Assembly (NCBI RefSeq): GCF_000275845.1
Contig: NW_006766890.1
Location: forward strand, 127,042-191,041
DNA length: 64,000 nucleotides
Direction: 5' to 3'
From: Dichomitus squalens LYAD-421 SS1
Taxonomy: Eukaryota > Basidiomycota > Agaricomycetes > Polyporales > Polyporaceae
Shown here: in pieces, positions 60,501 through 64,000 of the stretch
Layout of the letters: each line of letters begins with the position of its first letter
Numbering within the stretch: the first letter of the stretch is position 1
Position numbers and translations under genes: made by a program
The notes under the pieces: generated by a model
The model's database searches: none
What the model was told of the DNA's origin: nothing
The model's input: the letters and a program-made list of their open reading frames with translations, nothing else

Positions 60501-61055
60501 GACAATAGGAATGGGAGAAAAGGAGGAGTTGTCTGAGTCCTAAGAAAGAGAGTGGGGATGTCGACAACAGCCTGAGACCAGCACGCCCGAAAGTGGCGGA
60601 GGCGAACTGCGCGAACCCGTCAGCCACAAGCGCGCAGTGCCTGTCAGTAACGTCACCGCGCTTCCCGCACACGTGAGAAGCATTCGCGTGGTGTCCTCCG
60701 GGGAAGGCAATCGGTCAAGATCAAGTGCTCCAATATTCCTATGGGGCCTCTGAGAATGTGTCTTTGGCATCGCAGTAAGGAGGGGTGCAATTTTCCATCA
60801 AGATGGATCAGAGCACATGGGAAAGCAAGGAGACGATTACAGCAAGTTAAAGTACAGTTGATGCTAGACGGGAGACGGGAGACTTATGACGGCGGCTTGG
60901 TGATACTACAACAGAAGACGGAGAGCTAGCGGTAAAGGTAGAGGAGTGCATGGGGAGCAATCGGTGATCTATAGTGAAACGCGACATTCTGTCTGTCCGA
61001 GCCACTGGCCGGTAGTCCAAGTTCTCTAACGGATACGGACGCATCGAGGGACGCT
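60501..61055. promoter_or_regulatory. Intergenic region upstream of the lipase gene
   Basis: About 555 bp between two minus-strand genes. A 76-codon minus frame (60540-60770, starting at an ATG) could be a 5' exon of the lipase or a leader ORF; it has no domain. Otherwise promoter and 3' UTR. Confidence 0.4.
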
Positions 61056-61842
61056 TCAGCGCCGAGCTTGTCCTTGGGACTGCAGGTACCGGTCGATCTT
61101 CTGGCGCCACCTAACGTAGATGCCATCGTTGGGTGTAGGATTATACTGGCAAAGACCAAACAGGACGAGTTGTTCCTGTTGTATACATGTTAGAGGTGTG
61201 TCCTCTGAAACAATGAAGGCACTAGACGCACCTGGAAGCCAGGGATGATCCAAATTTGCTCGCGCGCTGGAAGGAGGGTTAGCCACAAGGCCTCCACGCA
61301 AGGAAGGGGAAAGAGCGTAAATTACCTCGGCGAACAATTTCCATAGCCTCGCTGGCTTCAACACGCCGAGAGTACATCACTGCATGACGGATGCGCAGTT
61401 AGTTAGTCTGCGAATGGCGAGGGAGGCAATGCAGAGCCTACAGTATGCGGCGACAACGGTGGCACTGCGCGAGAGGCCCTGCACACAGTGCACGAGCACT
61501 ACCCCGCCCGAGTTGATACCGTCGTGGATGAACCGGCACGCGCTCGGGAGGTGGATGAGCAAGTCGGCATAGTCAACGTCTTCGACGCGGATGCGGAGAT
61601 GGCGGATGCCAGACGCAGGATTGTCCGCAGGGATAGGTTCTGATCCGACAGAGACGATGTGTGTTATGCGTCTGTCCGCCAGCGTTCTAGGGGAGATGGC
61701 GGCGTCAATCCTAGAGATCCCGAAGGAGATAAAAAGATGTTTCCATTAGAGAGAAGCTGTCAGCCCGAGCAGTGCATCGAAGAACTTACGTGCCCAGATA
61801 GAGCTTGCCTTCGATGACGGCGTTGATATTTTTCCAAACCAT
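61056..61842 (-). CDS. Atypical dual-specificity phosphatase
   Basis: Small tyrosine/serine-threonine phosphatase of about 190 residues. The ATG at 61842 starts VWKNINAVIEGKLYLG; an intron joins IDAAISPRTLADRRITHIVS, the usual start of a DSP domain. Then comes VEDVDYADLLIHLPSACRFI with the general-acid Asp in the loop, and the active-site loop VLVHCVQGLSRSATVVAAYL (HCxxGxSRS) near 61490-61450, where a phase-1 intron splits AYL-MYSRR. The end is ASEAMEIVRR, AREQIWIIPGFQ and EQLVLFGLCQYNPTPN, each joined by in-phase introns, then a short basic tail and TGA at 61056-61058. No additional domain. Substrate unknown; the size and motif fit the DUSP12/Yvh1 core or atypical DSP group, though Yvh1's zinc domain is absent. 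Confidence 0.9.
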
Positions 61843-63424
61843 TGTTGGGTTTTACCTTTTGCGTTGGGCAGCTGCTGCCGACGGTGAATTGCCGTGGTTG
61901 ACTGGGCAGCAGACCATCGGAGGCTGCTGGGTTTTGTATGCCGCCTCCGGCGGTCATCGCTCGCATCCCGCCGGGTGCATACCCTGGAGTCGCTCGCGGT
62001 GAACGAGCAGGCCGGATACACTGGCTTCGCGTCATTGCAGTATGTGAAAGCGAGGCGGTGAGATGCACAGCCAAATGAGCAAGTCGGCCACCGGCGGTTC
62101 TCGCAGGTTGCCGATAGACGCCCACGTGCGCGACCGAAACTAGCGCCCCCACGTGTAGCCTCGCATTCGAAGGCCTGAGACGTCATTGTTTTGCCATTCA
62201 CCCAGCATCCTCACCCTCCGCAAGCTACTCATCCTCTGAAGCTGTAGCGTGCTGTGCCAACATGCCGCATCGTAGGCTACTCGTCGCCGGTCATACATTG
62301 ACACTTTCTCGCACAACATCGAGCAATTCGCTCTTGCCCGCCACGTTGACTCGCTGGCGATACAGGCTCCATGCGCTTCGCCGGCGACATGCCCTAGTAA
62401 CCCCACTAGTTCGGGTGCCAGAAATGATCGGAACGGCTGTCAGCTCGAGTCTGAGAAGAAGGCCATATTGAATCTTCACGCCCTCCGATTGTGGGACACA
62501 TTCTGTCTTCATCGCTTTCTGTCAGATGGCTGCCAGTCTTCTTAGTTCAAAGATATCTCAGATCCATAGATCTCCCCGCAAACACTAGTATGGGGAGACA
62601 GCTCAGTGCAATCTCCGTGTATCTAGATGCTTGTTTCGTCTCGTGTAACGTTACGACCCTTCTCGAGTAATCTGGCTGAGCTCCTGAGACTGGTACCTTG
62701 TTGCACGCGATTACTTGGCCGCGGACCTTCGGAACACCGGGGATATGTCGTACGGTTTTCAGACATTGTCGCGTACATGCACAATCTAGTTTGTCTTGGA
62801 GCTATAGCTTTTGGAATTCGTTGCGGTACCGAGACGTTGCGGGCTTGCCTCATGTTGTGCTGTATCTCTCCACTGCCGAGTCAGAGCATGGACGCGTTCT
62901 CCCCACATCGCGGAAGGCGTATTCTGCCGTCCTCAATCCCTCCTGTCTTTGCTAAATCAGGGCATCGCATTCAGGTGGATAGTGCATGAAGCGAGCCCTC
63001 GAGGTCATAGTGGGGAAGAGGCTGTATCGGAAGGCGATGAATTCTCGAACGTACTTACCATATCGGGCAACCGCGCTACCGAACCTTCCGGGTGGCTTTG
63101 CGCCGGGTTACAGCTACTACGCTGCTTAACATGACGCAAATCGTTCCTACGCACGTCTGCCGTAAAGGCCGATCAAGATACAATGGTACTGATCGCCTAC
63201 ACTTCGAAGATGCTGATGATAAATATATGGTGGTATTATGCATGACACACGCTACAGCCACGGATTATACTAAATGTGCTACAGTGAATGTTCTTCTTCC
63301 GGCAATGCATCGTATCGTCAACTTAGACCTAACTATGTCAGATCCCACGCTGCACTAACGGCTCGCATGCATGATTCTCCCCCGAGCATTATGACGAAGC
63401 CGTGATCGGTATACATTACGGAAG
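61843..63424. other. Gene-poor intergenic region
   Basis: About 1.58 kb. The phosphatase promoter must lie at its left end. Frames up to 120 codons on both strands show no domain or plausible splicing. I see no gene, RNA or repeat here. Confidence 0.4.
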
Positions 63425-64000
63425 TTAATCGCCGATGTAGTGACGAGAGAACAGGTCATTTTGTATCCAGAGCACCTTCCATCAGAAATTAGCAAAACAC
63501 ACGAACTCGTCGCGCAAGCAGTCGTCGAGATTCCCTACCTTGTTGATAGCCACGACGGCCTCAACCTTCTCGGTAGCAGAGCAGACACTTTCCGGTATCT
63601 GCAGGATGGCCGAATGCAATATCGACTGAATCCAGCCGAGCATGAGAGCGATGTCTCGATCTGACGCATCGCTAATGGTCAGACTCCACCCCACAATCCA
63701 GTCAAAGAAGCGTGCGGGACTTACAGGGAACATTGAGGGGGGCGATGCCCATCGTCCGCTGGTGCTTGAACGGCGAAGCACCCGTATGCATAATGCCAAC
63801 CTTGTCCATGTACGCCCACGTTTTACCGTTGCTGTAGTCGGCCGTTAGGACGCGCCGCGCCCACGCCTTCATGAACACCTGCCACAGGGGTCAGCTCTGT
63901 CTCCGAGTATGGCGGGGTGTCAACGCCGCGAAGCACTCGCCTTCCGGAACACAATCTGCGCGCTGTCCAACGTCAACTCCTCCAGCGTCTGGGGCAAGGG
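63425..64000 (-). CDS. Globin-sensor (protoglobin-like) protein, 3' part
   Basis: The gene runs in from the right edge; only the C-terminal part is visible. At the edge the frame reads TLEELTLDSAQIVFRK. An intron at 63879-63940 with a GC donor (GCGAGT) joins VFMKAWARRVLTADYSNGKT and WAYMDKVGIMHTG, in which the His is the likely proximal haem ligand, then FKHQRTMGIAPLNVP. A further intron leads to IALMLGWIQSILHSAILQIP and VEAVVAINK, and the last intron (acceptor ATGGAAG) gives VLWIQNDLFSRHYIGD with TAA at 63425-63427. This string of motifs is the globin-sensor or protoglobin fold known in fungi and archaea, which binds haem and gaseous ligands. Whether the visible protein is a free-standing globin or the tail of a larger sensor cannot be seen. 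Confidence 0.8.

Noticed and set aside
60540..60770. ATG at 60770 as the lipase start
   Set aside because: This frame stops before joining the core. The ATG at 60500 splices in phase to the conserved N-terminal helix region. It may still be a leader ORF or an upstream exon.

Overview
The window reads as nuclear DNA of a filamentous basidiomycete, most likely an Agaricomycete and probably a wood-decay species. The signs are genes split by many short introns (mostly 45-65 bp), compact spacing, CYP63-type cytochrome P450s in tandem, a GPI-anchored GH79-type glycoside hydrolase, a DUF6533-type membrane protein, and closest recalled matches to fungal housekeeping proteins. I see no bacterial or organellar genes, no intact transposon and no CRISPR array. 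All assignments come from reading exons and splice sites by eye; no database search was possible, so internal exon edges are approximate unless stated.

Layout. 0.5-16.3 kb: class III-like chitin synthase (-), a GST-like protein (+), a CLPTM1-family membrane protein (+), a large unrecognised disordered protein with an N-terminal cysteine-pair region (+), and a gene whose exons join a Tom20 mitochondrial import receptor to a SET domain (-). 16.5-21.6 kb: an AAA ATPase (+), head-to-head with Tom20-SET, then a secreted GH79-like enzyme (+). 22.5-43.3 kb: three intact CYP63-type P450s and one decayed copy, all on +. Copy 1 is separated from copies 2-4 by glutaminyl-tRNA synthetase, a DUF6533 membrane protein and the CPSF100/Cft2 subunit of the 3'-end processing complex. 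43.8-55.2 kb: Arf1-type GTPase (+), exocyst Sec15 (-), HAD phosphatase (+), Bin3/MePCE-type RNA methyltransferase (-) and two tandem alpha-tubulin genes (-). 56.8-64 kb: an HSL-type lipase/esterase (-), a small dual-specificity phosphatase (-), and the 3' part of a globin-sensor (protoglobin-like) gene that runs off the right edge (-).

The genes do not form one pathway. Most are housekeeping: cell wall, vesicle traffic, translation, mRNA 3'-end formation, cytoskeleton. The accessory part is the P450 array, which shows duplication followed by loss of one copy. The main points of interest are the Tom20-SET fusion with a long intron that could yield Tom20 alone, the decayed P450, three GC-AG introns, an 11-nt micro-exon in the Arf gene, the diverged alpha-tubulin pair and the globin gene at the edge.
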